NCBI GenBank assembly: GCA_963942565.1
Contig: OZ012690.1
Coordinates: forward strand, 43,651,574-43,715,573
Direction of reading: 5' to 3'
DNA from: Maea johnstoni
Taxonomy: Eukaryota > Annelida > Polychaeta > Spionida > Magelonidae
DNA: 64,000 nucleotides
Positions 47,401-56,923 of the stretch are shown here, one piece after another. Positions within the stretch are counted from its first letter, which is position 1; every line of letters begins with the position of its first letter. The translations under genes were made by a program, and so were the position numbers. The notes under the pieces were generated by a model. The model was not told the origin of the DNA and did no database searches. It saw only the letters and a list, made by a program, of their open reading frames with translations.

Positions 47401-50400
47401 AGCTACAGAAGTGGTTAGCTATCAAATCACACACAGGAGGTTGGTTAGTCAAGATGTTAGTATTAGAGCATAAGTAGTAGAAGTAGTAGCCAAATGCTTA
47501 TGTATGAAAAAGGCTAGAATAACTGAGAGAAGTGGATGAATGAACAATCTCCAGTGATTGGCAGAGGATAAACACATACGCAACATGCTACAGATGAGAG
47601 GTTATTGTTACTAGGTTAATGCACCCCACTCTACTAGTAGTAGTAGGGGGTGGAGAGGGCATGATGTCATGTCTACCTGAACCCAAAATTGATGGAAAAT
47701 TGATGAAAAGCAATTTGTCTTTGGCATCTTCAAAGTGAACAGGCAGCACACTCGAAGACCCAACACGTCTCAAACTGAGTCAATCATGACAGATTGACAT
47801 TATTGGTGGGTATATATATATAGGCCATAGTACTGTATTGGAGGCATACAGGACTAAGCCTTTTATTAGCAAGGGACTTCTAAAAATAGGTCCAATATTG
47901 GATGCTATCTTATTTTAAGTGAAAAAGGAAAAGAAGGGGTGATCTTCAATTGAATCTAGCATTTAAATTTGGGTTCAAAATAGTCCAAAAATGCCATGCC
48001 TCTCAAGAGATGAATAGGAAAGGAAATTTATCATGAATCACTACAGAACTAATCTATTACCATAAACCAAAGTAATTTTATTTCACTGCAAACCTACTAT
48101 ATTTAAGACTTTATCCAATTCAAAAAGCATGCACTTAAAGCTAAAAGAAGGTAATTATCCTCCCGTTCTTGACTGAAAGTCATTATTTTCTATAAGAAGA
48201 TCCACTTTTCTGGAAAAAGCAGGATTCTTGACTACTTCAAAATGCCAGTGCAAAAGCATGCAGGTTGTCTATAAGGTGCAGGAATGGCTAGATAGACAGA
48301 TCAAACAGGAAATGGAGAAAGAGGAGATAAAAAAAAACGTGCAGCTAATTTCTATATCACAAAGGTGTACTTTCACATGAACCCATTTTACCCATGAAGA
48401 AATTGACAAAAAAAAACATTTTAATTTAGGCTTATTATAAAATTAAGCATTGTAGTGGTCAAAGGACTGAAATAGCCGGATTAGTGCTTGAATGAGACTA
48501 CTTGCAATAAACTGACCTTTCTACATTTACTTCATATCCGATAATGAAAAATGGCTAATGCTTTGATTCAATTTGTTTTGTCACACACTTAATAAAATAT
48601 GAATGTACACCTCTGAAATATTTGATAAATTACTAATTACATGCAGAATCACAGGGCTTTCATTTAAACTCAGGGACTGGACTTTTTAAGTGATTCAATA
48701 CTTTCAAATATGAAACAGGACACTGCAGATTCTATTTGAACACGACTGGAGTAGGACACTGCAGAATCGATTTGGATGCAGAGAAAGAAAGACCATGACT
48801 TTCAATATGTATTATTTTAAGTCTGGTGTTGAGGTTGGAGTACATAATAATTTCTATTTTAGGGTCGATAGGGTTTCTTCCCAGGTACTTTTTAAAAAAT
48901 GTTCTGCACTCCGTTCTGCTTGGAGACTTCATAGTCGTAGTTGATGTAATAATACAAAGGCTGATATTGAGGGGACTATAAATGAAAAGCCTGTGAAGGA
49001 GGAAGGAAGGGCAACTGAAGACGATACTCACAGCTTGTGCACCAGATGGTTCCTCAGATCTTGTGTGACGTGCTGATGCCAGTCCTTGGGCCCGCGCGTG
49101 TTCTGTGCGACGTTGGGCGCGCTGTTGTCCAGCCCGCCCGCACCCTGCTGGTTGTTGATCATGGGTTGCTGCTGCGGGTGACCGACGCCCAGCTGGTTCT
49201 GCGATGTTGGCACATTCATAGGCGGCGACATCAGGTTAGGTTGCTGACCTTGCAACTGACCTGGAAGAACAAAGGGGCGACATGCAAATATATTAGCAAT
49301 GTCGTGGACACTCCATGCCAAATGCGATGCATTTTCCGTCAGATTTATAAGCAAGAACTGTGCATCAACCAAACGTGTACACACTGTCACTTGGGTAGGG
49401 CGGCATATGTGATGCAGTTTCTCTCAGATTTATGAGGTAGAGATGTGCATCAACTAAATGTGTGAGTTCCATCCCTTGGATAAGATGCCAAATGGAATAC
49501 ATTTTCCATCAGCTTGAACTTGACCATCCAAAGAGCACCAAATAGGTCTAGAAAATGTGTTATTTTCCGTCTGTTGTTGAGGATGGAGATAAATATCGAT
49601 GTAAGACAGTATAATCAACAATAACATTCAAAGAGATATATTGTACCATATTACAAAACTTTTACACATTTAAATATGTAGTGTATAAAAGCCTTACCTG
49701 GTGCACCACCTGGAATCTGTGGCCTGATCTGCTGAACCTGGTTATTGCCTCCCTGATTATAAGTAAGTCCTAATGCTGCGTATGCGCGCTGCATGTCGAT
49801 GGGGGCGGGGCCCTGAGAGGGTGCCGTCGCCGTCGCTGCTGCAGCCGTTTGCTGGATCCCGCCCGACCTCCGATCTGATGCGTGTTTCAACGGCAAACAC
49901 ACAGGACAATCGTTCCGCGTACAGTTTTTCCAATGTGAAATTATTTGTCTCGATGACGCACAATGTGCAACTGCAAAAAAGAAAGAAATGAGTCATGTCT
50001 GTTTTAGATAGTATTTAAGGATTAAATTACTAATGATACTGGTAGTAGTTCATGTGTACATGAAAATAAAATAAAATATACATGCTAGGGAAATATAGCA
50101 GTCAATATTCTATTTTTTTCTGCTAGAACATTGTTTCTCCAACACAGCTCATAATTCATCCAGTGTAAATGTACATCGAAATATTCCCATCTCAAGCCTG
50201 AAATCCAGCATGATAATTCCAGTTGCCAGTGATTTGGGGTTAGACGGTGGTTTTCACAGGGTACCCCGGTTTCCTCCACCAGTTACAACTGGCTAGTAAG
50301 TTGGAGTAGTAACGACTTGGCCACAATATGGCAGTGACAAAGTGACAAAAAATCTAAATTTGACCATTGACTCACTGGCTTACTTAGAATGTGTTCCTTA

Positions 50401-53400
50401 CCTTGACATGATTTTCCTGCATTACACGTTGTCATATGATTTAATACATTCTTCATGGTGCGACAGTGTGGTAGCGAGCAGGGCCTGACTTCGCCGTTGG
50501 CCTGCTCTCGTCGCTGGCACTTGTGAGCATGGAGTAGGAGCACCAACTGCTGCTGAATCAGTCGCCTCTTCTCCGGGTCTGCCGTAGGAGGCTGCTGTCC
50601 TGGAACTGCTGGGCCCGGGGCCTGCGGAAAACAAACAACAACAATATGGTTAACCATCTGGTAACTACAGGAAAACACACTAACAGCCAAAATATATCTG
50701 GTTAAAGCAGTTCATAATAACAGGGAAACACATCCAAAAGCTATCTGGTGAGGGTAGTATAAATACCTTTTAGAGCATTCACAAAACATTGAAGTAGAGT
50801 TGCAAGCAGCATTTCTCCTTTATAAGTATTTTCTGAAAATGTCTTCGGTCACATAGGTGTTACTGAACTTTTGTGGGTGTTATTGTTCACTGCAGACATG
50901 GCTGGATTAAGATGAAATGAGACCCTATAGTCCTATACAAATTAGACACATGATTCAGTCGCCAAGTTATCTTCTCTAGTGACCTAGATAAATAGTGGGT
51001 CAAAAAAACTCATATTTTGTAGCTGCTCTACAAAGTATGGGTCATAATATGGGTCATGAAAGAAGAGAGAGAAAGAAGTTTAATGCAGGAAAAATGGTGC
51101 CTTTTTTCGAGACACGCTTCTTCATATTAGTTTCTTATGACTGTTTATATCTATAAATCAATATATTTGCATGAATGTTATCTAATAAGTAGTTTGCCTA
51201 AAGCTAAAGAAAACCTCCCTCTGTTGAAAAATATACCAACATAACAGCACTGACTCCTATATGAAGCAGAAAACGGAAGGGACAGTTTGAAACAGGAATG
51301 GCAATTTTACATCTGTAACCTTTCCCTAGGAACTATTCAAAAAGAATAGGAAATTTTGTCCCAATTCCCACTTCCGATCTTGTCGCGATATGACCTAAGC
51401 TGTTGAAAGTGACATAAAAACCAATCCCCACCTCCCTGTCCCAATCATCACCTCTAAGGACACTGCCCAGTCTGCCTGGTCTATTGCTGCTGCTGCAGAA
51501 ACATAGATAGATCACCAGGCAGCCAGCGGAGGAGTGTAGGATAGCCCCTACAGCTAGCCTGAGCTGACTGGCTGGCAGGCCTGGCAAGCAGGAGCAATGA
51601 TGATGATATGTGAGAGAAGCAACAGCACCACCGGCCAGTCAGCCAGTCAGCCAGCCAGCACTGGCCACCCTGCAGCTCCTTCTCTCAGACGTCAAACCAA
51701 ATCCCTCAGCGCTGCCACCGTCGCCACAGCAGAGTGTACATAGGGAACCTCTACTCATCCACAACACTAGTAGCTGATGCTGCTGCTGCTGCTGCACTGA
51801 ATCACTAATGAGGCCACAGTGGCCGTATAGTAAACACAGGCCCACATGCCTCTAGTCAGCTGCAGCACCGCACTACTATTATTACTACAGTAGTAGTAGC
51901 GGCAAATGGTAGGTATCAATAACTGATATCTAGAACATCAGTCTACAAATCAGGCCTACACCATGAACTACATGCTGCAACTAAAATCCTTTATGAACAG
52001 CTGGCAAGGCCCATAATAAATTGTCTCTGAAACCTTTAACCTATATATTCTTTCAATTGAATGGCATTGAGCTCTGGAAAAGCTGATATCAATGATTATT
52101 GGTTAATGGTCATCATCATATATTTCATATGCAATAAACTATAATGGAGATGCATTATTGGTCGTTTTTTATATTGCAACAGCCTGGCATGTAAGTTTAA
52201 TCATCTAATTTCTACCTATACAGGGATCAATCTCAAAAATGTTTGCAAGGTGCTCTTCCGGCGCCTAGCAAAGAAGAATCTAGGCGCCCACAAGAAATAT
52301 CAGGAGCCCGAGTCTTACAACCAGCTATCCTAGAAATTTAGGCGCATCTGCGCCTATTGCGCCTGTTAAGGGTGAACCCTGACTATAGCTAGAACTAAAA
52401 TCCTTTCATCAAGAGCCAAATGCTACTTTCTTTACCCACAGTATGTTATCAGTAGGTAATGGCAAGAACGAACATGATTGTTTAGAGTTATCATGTTTGG
52501 TATCATTTGAACTATTCAAACTCCATTGTAATCTAATATGTTATAGATGACAGCCTTGTACATTAATCACAAGCCTACCATAAACATTGGACAGTGACAA
52601 GTCTATCCAAATCAATTTCACTTTTTATCTATGTGAATTATCGGCCAAACGCCACTCAGCTGTCATCTAGACTAAAAGGTCAAAGAAATAAAGTAACAAC
52701 TTATTAACCCATGATGCACTGGGATAAAGAGAGGGAAAGAAGAAAAGAGAAAGGAGAGTATCTATAGACCAATCTTAGCAAGAATGAGACCATCGGTGGC
52801 AGAAGTTCAAAATTATACAATAGCATAACTTATTTCATACGTGTGGTGTAGAAGGTTGCGTGTCCACAGCTTCTCAGACAGTTCCAAGCAAGCCAGGGCA
52901 ACCAAGAGTTGCAGCCTGACTGTGATTTTGTCTGGTGTTCATAAAACAGGGATCCCATGAGACCAGGGGCACCTCTAAATCATTACGTTAATGTCATAGC
53001 ACCACATGACCCTGTGAGGTAGTATTTACAAAATCAGGGTATCCATTTGCTGTATATCCCTAAAAGGAATACCAGTGCACACACTATAAGTGATCAAGAA
53101 TACAGGACTAGTAAATGATTTTTTCCTGGAACACACACAAAACAACAAATAGGCAGCACATGCATAAGCCACTGCATCTTTCCTAAATCTTCCTAGATAA
53201 ATCTGAAGGGGAAAAATGAGAAGATTTCAAGTGAGACTAGAACACTGCGTTGCGACTAATTTCAAGCCCTAGACTGGTAGATGATAGGTCTTTCTGCTGC
53301 ATGCCTAACACCTGCAGGAGTAGCGTTGCCGTATATAATGGTATTATAATTAATGCCAGACAGTCCTTTTAGCTACAGAACTGGCTGATATATCAAAGCA

Positions 53401-55711
53401 GTCTTTTTCCTGCTCAACCCCTTCTTCCAACCAAGGCCTAAGCTAGTATTTTGAAATGGGGAGATCAAAATGAGTACTTAGTCACTAAATTTGTGACTAA
53501 TCACATGAAGAATGTTCACTACCCATAAACAAAATCAAAGTGTGCCTATGAATCGATAGGAATAATTCACTAGAGCCGATTATATTCATAACTGCAACTC
53601 TCTTGGAATATCATGGTATGTACACAGCAGTCACAAGTCACAATAAGCATATTTTTTATTGATGACAAAAAGTAGAAATCCATCATCCCAATCAGCATGC
53701 TAATATTCAGCAGTAATTGAGGTGTGGAGGGAGTTGTGAGAGTAACACTGGTTTTGATAATCCTCGGCCCTCCTCTCCCTCGCTGGCTCTATCATAGCAG
53801 CACAGCCTCACTCACTCTGCCACTGATGGCTTCATGGGAGTGCATAATTGGGCAACAATAACAACAGTCTCCATAGAAACACCTAATAACTGTCTTTGAG
53901 TAGAAAATGGCACAGAGCTGACAAAGGCTCAATCTGCCTGAAACTCAGTCAAAGTGTGCTGTTGCAGTCTTTTCATGGGACTCTTATCCAGGTAAGCAAA
54001 GCTGTCTAGAATCAGTGTCCACTTCATAATAACAAAAACAAGCTTTTTCCAAACTCCCTTAATGGAGAATTTCAAGGAAAGGTAAAGTAATTCGGTTTAT
54101 AGTCTTGTATCCACTCACACGACCTTCCTCCCCTAGCAGGCCTGTACACACGGAAACCATTTCAATCCCCCAAGGGATATTCCAGAGCAACTGGCAGCAT
54201 ATATTGCACACACTCTAAGCTCTGCCTTATTTATGCTAGGTACCTATTTTGCAGCCGAGTAGACTGAAGCAATATGGAATAAACTGTCTTGCCCAAGGAC
54301 AGACCAAAGTGCCCGCATCTTTTTGTATTGGTCAAATTAGCCAACAGCAGCATAAGGGTTAAAATCATAAGAATACCAAATCCTACTGGCCTCCCACCAC
54401 TTACGATACTTACCTATATATGAGCTAACACTAAAAATATTTTTGGTAGACTATGTACATAAAAAGTCATCATGAATTACATTGTTGTGGGCCGAATTAT
54501 CCTCTTATTTAGGATGATAATGTTAAAAGGAAACTGGGCTACTAACTCAATATCCATCACATAAAATCACCATTGATTGACACTCTTAAGTAACAGAGTA
54601 CAGTAGAAGCCTAATGCATGACAAAATTAACCTTTCTTTCTTTCTTTCTTTCTTCAACAAAGCTCTTGAAACCATGCTATTTTATACTTATAGTAAGAAA
54701 TACTAATTATCTGTCCTCATAACTTGCAGGACTTACAAGTGATATGTCATGATACAGGTACAAAGTTTATAGCAAACCACATGTGTTTACTTATAAACAA
54801 ACTTGACCTACAAACATGACCTACATAAATCTATATAGATGCTGCTAAATAAGAACTAGTCGTGCTATATCTAGTAAGTACAGGCAGGAGTCTAATGCTA
54901 TATACAAATACTGACTGTCAAGATCTTTCTAACTGAACTTAATATTGGAAATGTTCATTCTCAAATTGCTAACACAACAGAAATATCTTTTTCTTAATAT
55001 CTCGTCTTATCATCTACCTCATATTTGTATAGAATCGAACTGGGCAACCTGCTACAGGATTAAAGTAATTATACAAGGATCTCCAAGTGTTTCCATTAAC
55101 CAAAGTGTGTATCAGATGGCTATATCCAATCATACACATGTAAATATAATAATATCAGATTGCAAAATCCAATATTATCATGTTACATCAAGAATAAGAG
55201 GGAGGTTCAATCTATCAGCATAATATGAGAGGTTCATCCATTCCTTAAGATAAGATATTTATCTTATCTTAAGGAATGGATGAACCTCTCTGTATATACA
55301 GATTCATAATGTTCAGCACTTACCTCTTATAATCAAGACAGCAAGAGCCTTACCCTATCTCCAGATCATTTAAGAATGGGCAATCTCAGATCGACATAGA
55401 GACTACGTCAAACATACACAGGGCTCGAAATTAAGCTTTTTTCCAGGGAGCCCAACTGCACCCAAAGCTACCCAAGGTGTTCTGTATAGAAGCCAGTATA
55501 TCTTAAGGATCCCTGCAGAAATTTGAGGGAGCCACAGGAGAATTCAAGGGAGCTTCTGGCACCCCCTAATTTCGAGCCCTGATACAACATTACATACATG
55601 AGTAGAAAGAGAAATGTGTAAGTGATCAAGTACCTGCTTGGTGTCTGTTGCCTTTAACATCTGCCATAATGCCTCGTCTGCTCCACCATTGCTCTTGTTG
55701 ATGCTGGGGTT
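25288..55711 (-). CDS. CREBBP: CBP/p300 histone acetyltransferase coactivator, 24 exons (N-terminus outside window)
   Basis: Nuclear coactivator that binds many transcription factors and acetylates histones (H3K27, H3K18) and other proteins. Exons in gene order: 55711-55634, 50621-50402, 49970-49698, 49260-49032, 47227-47110, 46006-45787, 45107-44749, 44384-43544, 42655-42537, 40670-40500, 39816-39659, 37134-37054, 36195-36148, 35544-35488, 34866-34721, 34295-34148, 32988-32842, 32220-32107, 31588-31423, 30364-30161, 29635-29474, 29015-28734, 28054-26840 and 26214-25288 (TAG). Together they give 2160 codons with continuous phase and no internal stop. In residues of this partial protein: TAZ1 about 39-125, KIX 250-332, bromodomain 780-893, RING/PHD about 895-1040, acetyltransferase about 1040-1420, ZZ 1425-1475, TAZ2 1488-1575, NCBD about 1835-1870. 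The end [11 protein letters not shown] resembles the KFVEGL end of vertebrate CBP. Human CBP and p300 are equal candidates; invertebrates usually have one gene. Confidence 0.98.
26840..28054 (-). CDS. CREBBP: CBP exon: ZZ end, TAZ2, polyGln, start of NCBD
   Basis: 405 codons. [10 protein letters not shown] completes the ZZ finger. TAZ2 follows ([20 protein letters not shown] to [13 protein letters not shown]) with HCCC-type zinc ligands in [38 protein letters not shown] and CPVPFC. After an Ala tract comes a Pro/Gln region with a run of 32 Gln (27116-27211), then [17 protein letters not shown], the first half of NCBD. Confidence 0.98.
27116..27211 (-). repeat. CREBBP: Polyglutamine-coding CAG/CAA tract, 32 codons
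   Basis: An uninterrupted run of 32 Gln codons, a mix of CAG and CAA, in the linker between TAZ2 and NCBD. Mixed codons suggest stability and maintained amino-acid selection rather than a fresh pure expansion. Confidence 0.95.
28734..29015 (-). CDS. CREBBP: CBP exon: end of acetyltransferase region and first ZZ ligands
   Basis: 94 codons from [10 protein letters not shown], through [20 protein letters not shown] and [19 protein letters not shown], to [20 protein letters not shown]. The Cys pairs CNNC and CTKC start the ZZ zinc finger, completed by the next exon. Confidence 0.97.
29274..29438. mobile_element. MITE copy, CAGGGCTCGAAATT family
   Basis: Ends CAGAGCTCGAAATTG and (inverted) CAGGGCCCGAAAC; the interior aligns with 55419-55581 (gggagccc, ctgcagaa, aattcaggggagc). 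About 165 bp, diverged, in a CBP intron. Confidence 0.7.
29474..29635 (-). CDS. CREBBP: CBP exon: autoinhibitory-loop lysine cluster
   Basis: 54 codons, very Lys-rich ([20 protein letters not shown]) and ending [15 protein letters not shown]. It corresponds to the autoacetylated regulatory loop of p300/CBP, which restrains the catalytic site until acetylated. The lysine cluster is conserved in character; the sequence is not identical to vertebrates. Confidence 0.96.
30161..30364 (-). CDS. CREBBP: CBP acetyltransferase exon with acidic/Ala extension
   Basis: 68 codons: [40 protein letters not shown], then a charged run [20 protein letters not shown]. The conserved FEGDFWPN block is catalytic-domain core. 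The Glu/Ala run leads into the lysine-rich regulatory loop. Confidence 0.97.
30569..30957. mobile_element. hAT-type MITE with 8-bp target duplication
   Basis: Terminal inverted repeats TAGGAGTGTAATCGATACCG and TAGGAGTGTGATCGGTATCC. Exact 8-bp direct repeats GTTACATT lie at 30561-30568 and 30958-30965. The 389-bp interior has internal GGAATCGGAAT-type repeats and no coding capacity. Confidence 0.88.
31423..31588 (-). CDS. CREBBP: CBP acetyltransferase exon (catalytic core)
   Basis: 55 codons: [20 protein letters not shown], then [20 protein letters not shown]. Residues matching p300 Trp1436 (HIWAC), Tyr1446 (DDYIF) and the catalytic Tyr1467 (DWYKK) are all present. Confidence 0.98.
32107..32220 (-). 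CDS. CREBBP: CBP acetyltransferase exon (acetyl-CoA site)
   Basis: Reads [20 protein letters not shown] then [21 protein letters not shown] matches p300 Leu1398-Asp1399-Ser1400, and the Arg of LRT matches Arg1410, which contact acetyl-CoA. Confidence 0.98.
32842..32988 (-). CDS. CREBBP: CBP acetyltransferase exon
   Basis: Reads [40 protein letters not shown] and SECAMPNT, nearly the same as fly nejire and human p300 in this core beta-sheet region. Confidence 0.98.
33330..33641. mobile_element. hAT-type MITE, CAGGGTCTTAGCC family, copy 1
   Basis: Ends CAGGGGCTTAGCTGTA and (inverted) CAGGGTCTTAGCCGATA. Exact 8-bp direct repeats CTCTGAGA at 33322-33329 and 33642-33649. The interior has TTTGGACAC motifs in both orientations. 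It lies in a CBP intron. Confidence 0.88.
34148..34295 (-). CDS. CREBBP: CBP exon: acetyltransferase N-terminal part
   Basis: Reads [40 protein letters not shown] and EVKSGMRSR. This is the start of the catalytic fold, closest to the fly motif GAGEVHIRVVSS. Confidence 0.97.
34579..34666. repeat. 30-bp tandem repeat, three copies
   Basis: AAAGRAAGTATTTTCTATGT then ATYAGTAC repeated three times in a CBP intron. It produces a spurious open frame. Confidence 0.95.
34721..34866 (-). CDS. CREBBP: CBP PHD exon
   Basis: 48 codons: [40 protein letters not shown] and KENKYNAK. Zinc ligands CxxC, HxxC and CDNC belong to the PHD finger that packs on the acetyltransferase. Confidence 0.98.
35488..35544 (-). 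CDS. CREBBP: CBP short exon between RING and PHD
   Basis: Reads [19 protein letters not shown], 57 nt, matching INKEQFSKRKNDTLDPELF of p300. Confidence 0.95.
36148..36195 (-). CDS. CREBBP: Extra 48-nt CBP microexon
   Basis: Between TTTTCAG and a strong donor (AC then GTAAGT), phase 2 on both sides, coding [16 protein letters not shown] plus the split Thr. Skipping it still joins exons 37134-37054 and 35544-35488 in frame, giving QPVTKIKKEQF, which aligns directly with QPQTTINKEQF of human p300 and with fly nejire. So the exon adds 16 residues that the references I recall lack. It is probably an alternative cassette; transcript data would decide. Confidence 0.75.
37054..37134 (-). CDS. CREBBP: CBP RING exon
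   Basis: Reads [20 protein letters not shown] then DPAQPVT, matching YHFCEKCFNEIQGESVSLGD of p300. CxxC is part of the RING zinc site that covers the active site. Confidence 0.97.
37687..37771. repeat. (TA)n microsatellite
   Basis: Pure TA array of 85 bp in the CBP intron upstream (in gene direction) of the RING exon. Confidence 0.98.
39659..39816 (-). CDS. CREBBP: CBP exon: bromodomain end and RING start
   Basis: Reads [40 protein letters not shown] and [13 protein letters not shown]. It holds the last bromodomain helix and the first Cys ligands ([16 protein letters not shown]). Confidence 0.98.
40500..40670 (-). CDS. CREBBP: CBP bromodomain core exon
   Basis: 57 codons: [57 protein letters not shown]. 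The acetyl-lysine-binding Asn is in LYNRKTS; the [10 protein letters not shown]-loop element is intact. Confidence 0.99.
41377..41452. repeat. (GTT)n low-complexity
   Basis: GTT repeats with GAT interruptions in a CBP intron. A smaller GTT run is at about 40811-40835. Confidence 0.93.
42537..42655 (-). CDS. CREBBP: CBP bromodomain first exon
   Basis: Reads [39 protein letters not shown]. It matches human p300 at nearly every position of this helix. The exon starts after a phase-1 codon. Confidence 0.98.
43220..43370. repeat. Tandem repeat, three units of about 55-65 bp
   Basis: GTAAAATTTTAGCCCATAT and ATTTTTGTGGAG-type blocks recur three times in a CBP intron. Confidence 0.8.
43544..44384 (-). 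CDS. CREBBP: CBP exon: Gln/Pro linker with SUMO-type motifs (CRD1 region)
   Basis: 280 codons. The first half is Gln/Pro-rich. The second half carries five V/I-K-x-E motifs ([20 protein letters not shown]) plus one MKEE, just upstream of the bromodomain, ending PFKPRSKKS. In p300 the cell-cycle regulatory domain CRD1 sits at this place and is repressed through SUMOylated lysines in such motifs. I infer the same role; basic RSKKSK may assist nuclear import. Confidence 0.95.
44749..45107 (-). CDS. CREBBP: CBP Pro/Gly/Gln-rich linker exon
   Basis: 119 codons from [20 protein letters not shown] to [19 protein letters not shown]; low-complexity Pro/Gly stretch in the middle. It links KIX to the CRD1 region; no folded domain is seen. 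Confidence 0.93.
45340..45751. mobile_element. Repeat element related to 21369-21581
   Basis: The right part (about 45610-45751: catgggtactcatctgagag to gcattggaagggttaa) matches the element at 21.4 kb. The left end begins AACCCATTCATGCCTGGGGC. It encloses the hairpin repeat at 45413-45476. It lies in the CBP intron between exons 46006-45787 and 45107-44749. Confidence 0.6.
45413..45476. repeat. Short dispersed hairpin repeat, copy 4
   Basis: AGAAAGTATTTGAAGGG at the left pairs with CCGCTTCAAATACTTTGT at the right. It is the clearest inverted pair of the four copies. Confidence 0.7.
45787..46006 (-). CDS. CREBBP: CBP exon: KIX last helix and Gly-Pro tract
   Basis: Reads [26 protein letters not shown], which completes KIX helix 3 with the KELEEKR extension, then an unusual run of about 20 residues of alternating Gly and Pro from a CCWGGN-type DNA repeat, ending RPPSQ. 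Confidence 0.97.
46122..46545. repeat. Minisatellite, about six units of 65-80 bp
   Basis: Units share ACCCCAACATGTAACCAAGT, ACTGTAAGCTATTCATATTC, TATAAAACGCNATACAATTA and CCCCACAAAGACC. Divergence increases toward higher coordinates. CBP intron within the KIX-coding region. Confidence 0.85.
47110..47227 (-). CDS. CREBBP: CBP KIX middle exon
   Basis: Reads [20 protein letters not shown] then [19 protein letters not shown]; binds activators such as CREB and MLL in the family. Confidence 0.98.
49032..49260 (-). CDS. CREBBP: CBP linker and KIX first helix exon
   Basis: 75 codons; Gln/Asn/Pro-rich linker followed by [18 protein letters not shown], the first KIX helix. Joins the next exon within the Leu codon. 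Confidence 0.97.
49698..49970 (-). CDS. CREBBP: CBP TAZ1 second exon
   Basis: Reads [36 protein letters not shown], completing TAZ1 zinc sites (AHC, NC, CPVC). It continues to the conserved [14 protein letters not shown] motif. Confidence 0.98.
50215..50312 (+). repeat. SINE fragment (3' body)
   Basis: cagttgccagtgatttgggg, gtttcctccaccagttacaa and ctggctagtaag match the tail of the SINE at 4530-4620, same orientation. It lies in a CBP intron next to the TAZ1 exon. Confidence 0.65.
50402..50621 (-). CDS. CREBBP: CBP TAZ1 first exon
   Basis: Reads [60 protein letters not shown]. Near-identity with human TAZ1, with all Cys/His ligands of the first two zinc sites. Confidence 0.99.
52221..52381. 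mobile_element. Probable MITE, CAGGG-ended
   Basis: Ends CAGGGATCAATC and (inverted) CAGGGTTCACCC. The interior has several GGCGCCTA / TAGGCGCC motifs. No clear target duplication. CBP intron. Confidence 0.5.
55227..55290. repeat. Perfect 31-bp inverted repeat with 2-nt spacer
   Basis: Left arm 55227-55257 (GAGAGGTTCATCCATTCCTT...), spacer TT, right arm 55260-55290 its exact reverse complement. No mismatch. It would form a near-loopless hairpin. Confidence 0.97.
55419..55581. mobile_element. MITE, CAGGGCTCGAAATTA family
   Basis: Ends CAGGGCTCGAAATTAAG and (inverted) CAGGGCTCGAAATTAGG. 163 bp, no coding capacity. A second diverged copy is at 29274-29438. It lies about 50 bp downstream of CBP exon 55711-55634. 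Confidence 0.85.
55634..55711 (-). CDS. CREBBP: CBP N-terminal region exon (first in window)
   Basis: 26 codons, [20 protein letters not shown] then ATDTKQ, phase 0 on both sides with good AG and GT signals. It lies upstream of TAZ1 in a poorly conserved region, so identity rests on phase and gene order. Confidence 0.75.
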
Positions 55712-56923
55712 CTGTAAGAAACAAGATATGCACACAATATAGATACATGCAGACACAGTCAACAGACTCATAAGAGCCAGCTCCAATCATCTAACCCAGG
55801 CCTCAACGCTAACTCAAACTGTTACTGGCTACAATAAAATGGGTTACTAACATTCATCATTATCAATATTGGATGGACAAATCTTAAGAAAATGTCATAT
55901 TTCTTTTAAAATATTGAAACCAAGATCATCTACACATTTTCTCTTAATTTGGTATTTGTTAATGAAATGTTTTGGTAAAATTGACAAATCAAAGTATAGA
56001 TAAGAATCTTTACAGCTGTAACTACTTTCTGAGCAATAATAAGGCCCATGGAACAACTGCTGTAATTACATAAACATAACAAAAATTTCTTTTAAAAAAT
56101 ATGTAATATGTAATAAAAAGAATGATAATGGCAAAATAAATTTACTCAATTAGTACAAAGCTTGGAGAAGAAAAAAAATGTTTATAAATATACTGCAGTT
56201 AAAGGAAAACCAGCAAAATGTAAGAGAAGTATAAATTACGAAATTAGAAAATCATACAAGTGATGTGACAATCAATTTCACATTTTCTTCTACCTACTAG
56301 TAGCAAATACTTTTGATTAGTAGTAGTAAGTGTGGGCTTTCCTGTAGTGATGAGCAGAGAGGCCGCAGGTGGCCATGTGCTCGGGCTAGGAATGGGATTA
56401 TGCAGTCTCTGCCCTGAATACATTTGTAACTACAGGGTCAAACCACTCAACCTGGAAATCATTCACCAGCACCAGCACCAGCACCAGCACTGCTGCCACA
56501 CTAACACACTGACCCGCTTATAACACACTACACAGCAGCAGACTCGTGCACTTCCTACTGCCCTAAATAGCCCAGCAGGCACAGTGTAAACACTGGGGAT
56601 AGAGTGGCAGGGTCGTGGCCTACAACTACTGCTGCTGAAGAGGCAATATACATCACTCAGTGATCACAGCCATCAACATGAGGACAACTTAACATTCACA
56701 TCCTCATTACATTAGTCACTGTATATAAATATTCCGATGCCACTCACTATCACAGATGTAGAATTTATATAAATGTGTATGCATTTCTATAAGTATTATT
56801 AGAAAACCAATTTGGAATTGAAAACCACTTTTTTCAGTATTTTACCCAAATTAACTTAAACCCTACTGTGAGGGTACTATTATGATGTTTAGTGTATTCC
56901 TCATCAGAAAACGTTTCAGTCAA

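Larger units (their letters stand above)
50622..55633 (-). other. CBP intron before TAZ1
   Basis: 5 kb. Contains GCC/CAG-like repeats near 51470-51850, the MITE at 52221, a TTTC run near 54630-54652, the palindrome at 55227 and the MITE at 55419. I saw no further exon. Confidence 0.6.

Noticed and set aside
51333-51845. Gln/Ser/Gly-containing minus-strand frames, possible extra CBP exon
   Set aside because: They lie between exons that already join in phase and come from repeated GCCAGTCA and CTG sequence; no conserved motif.
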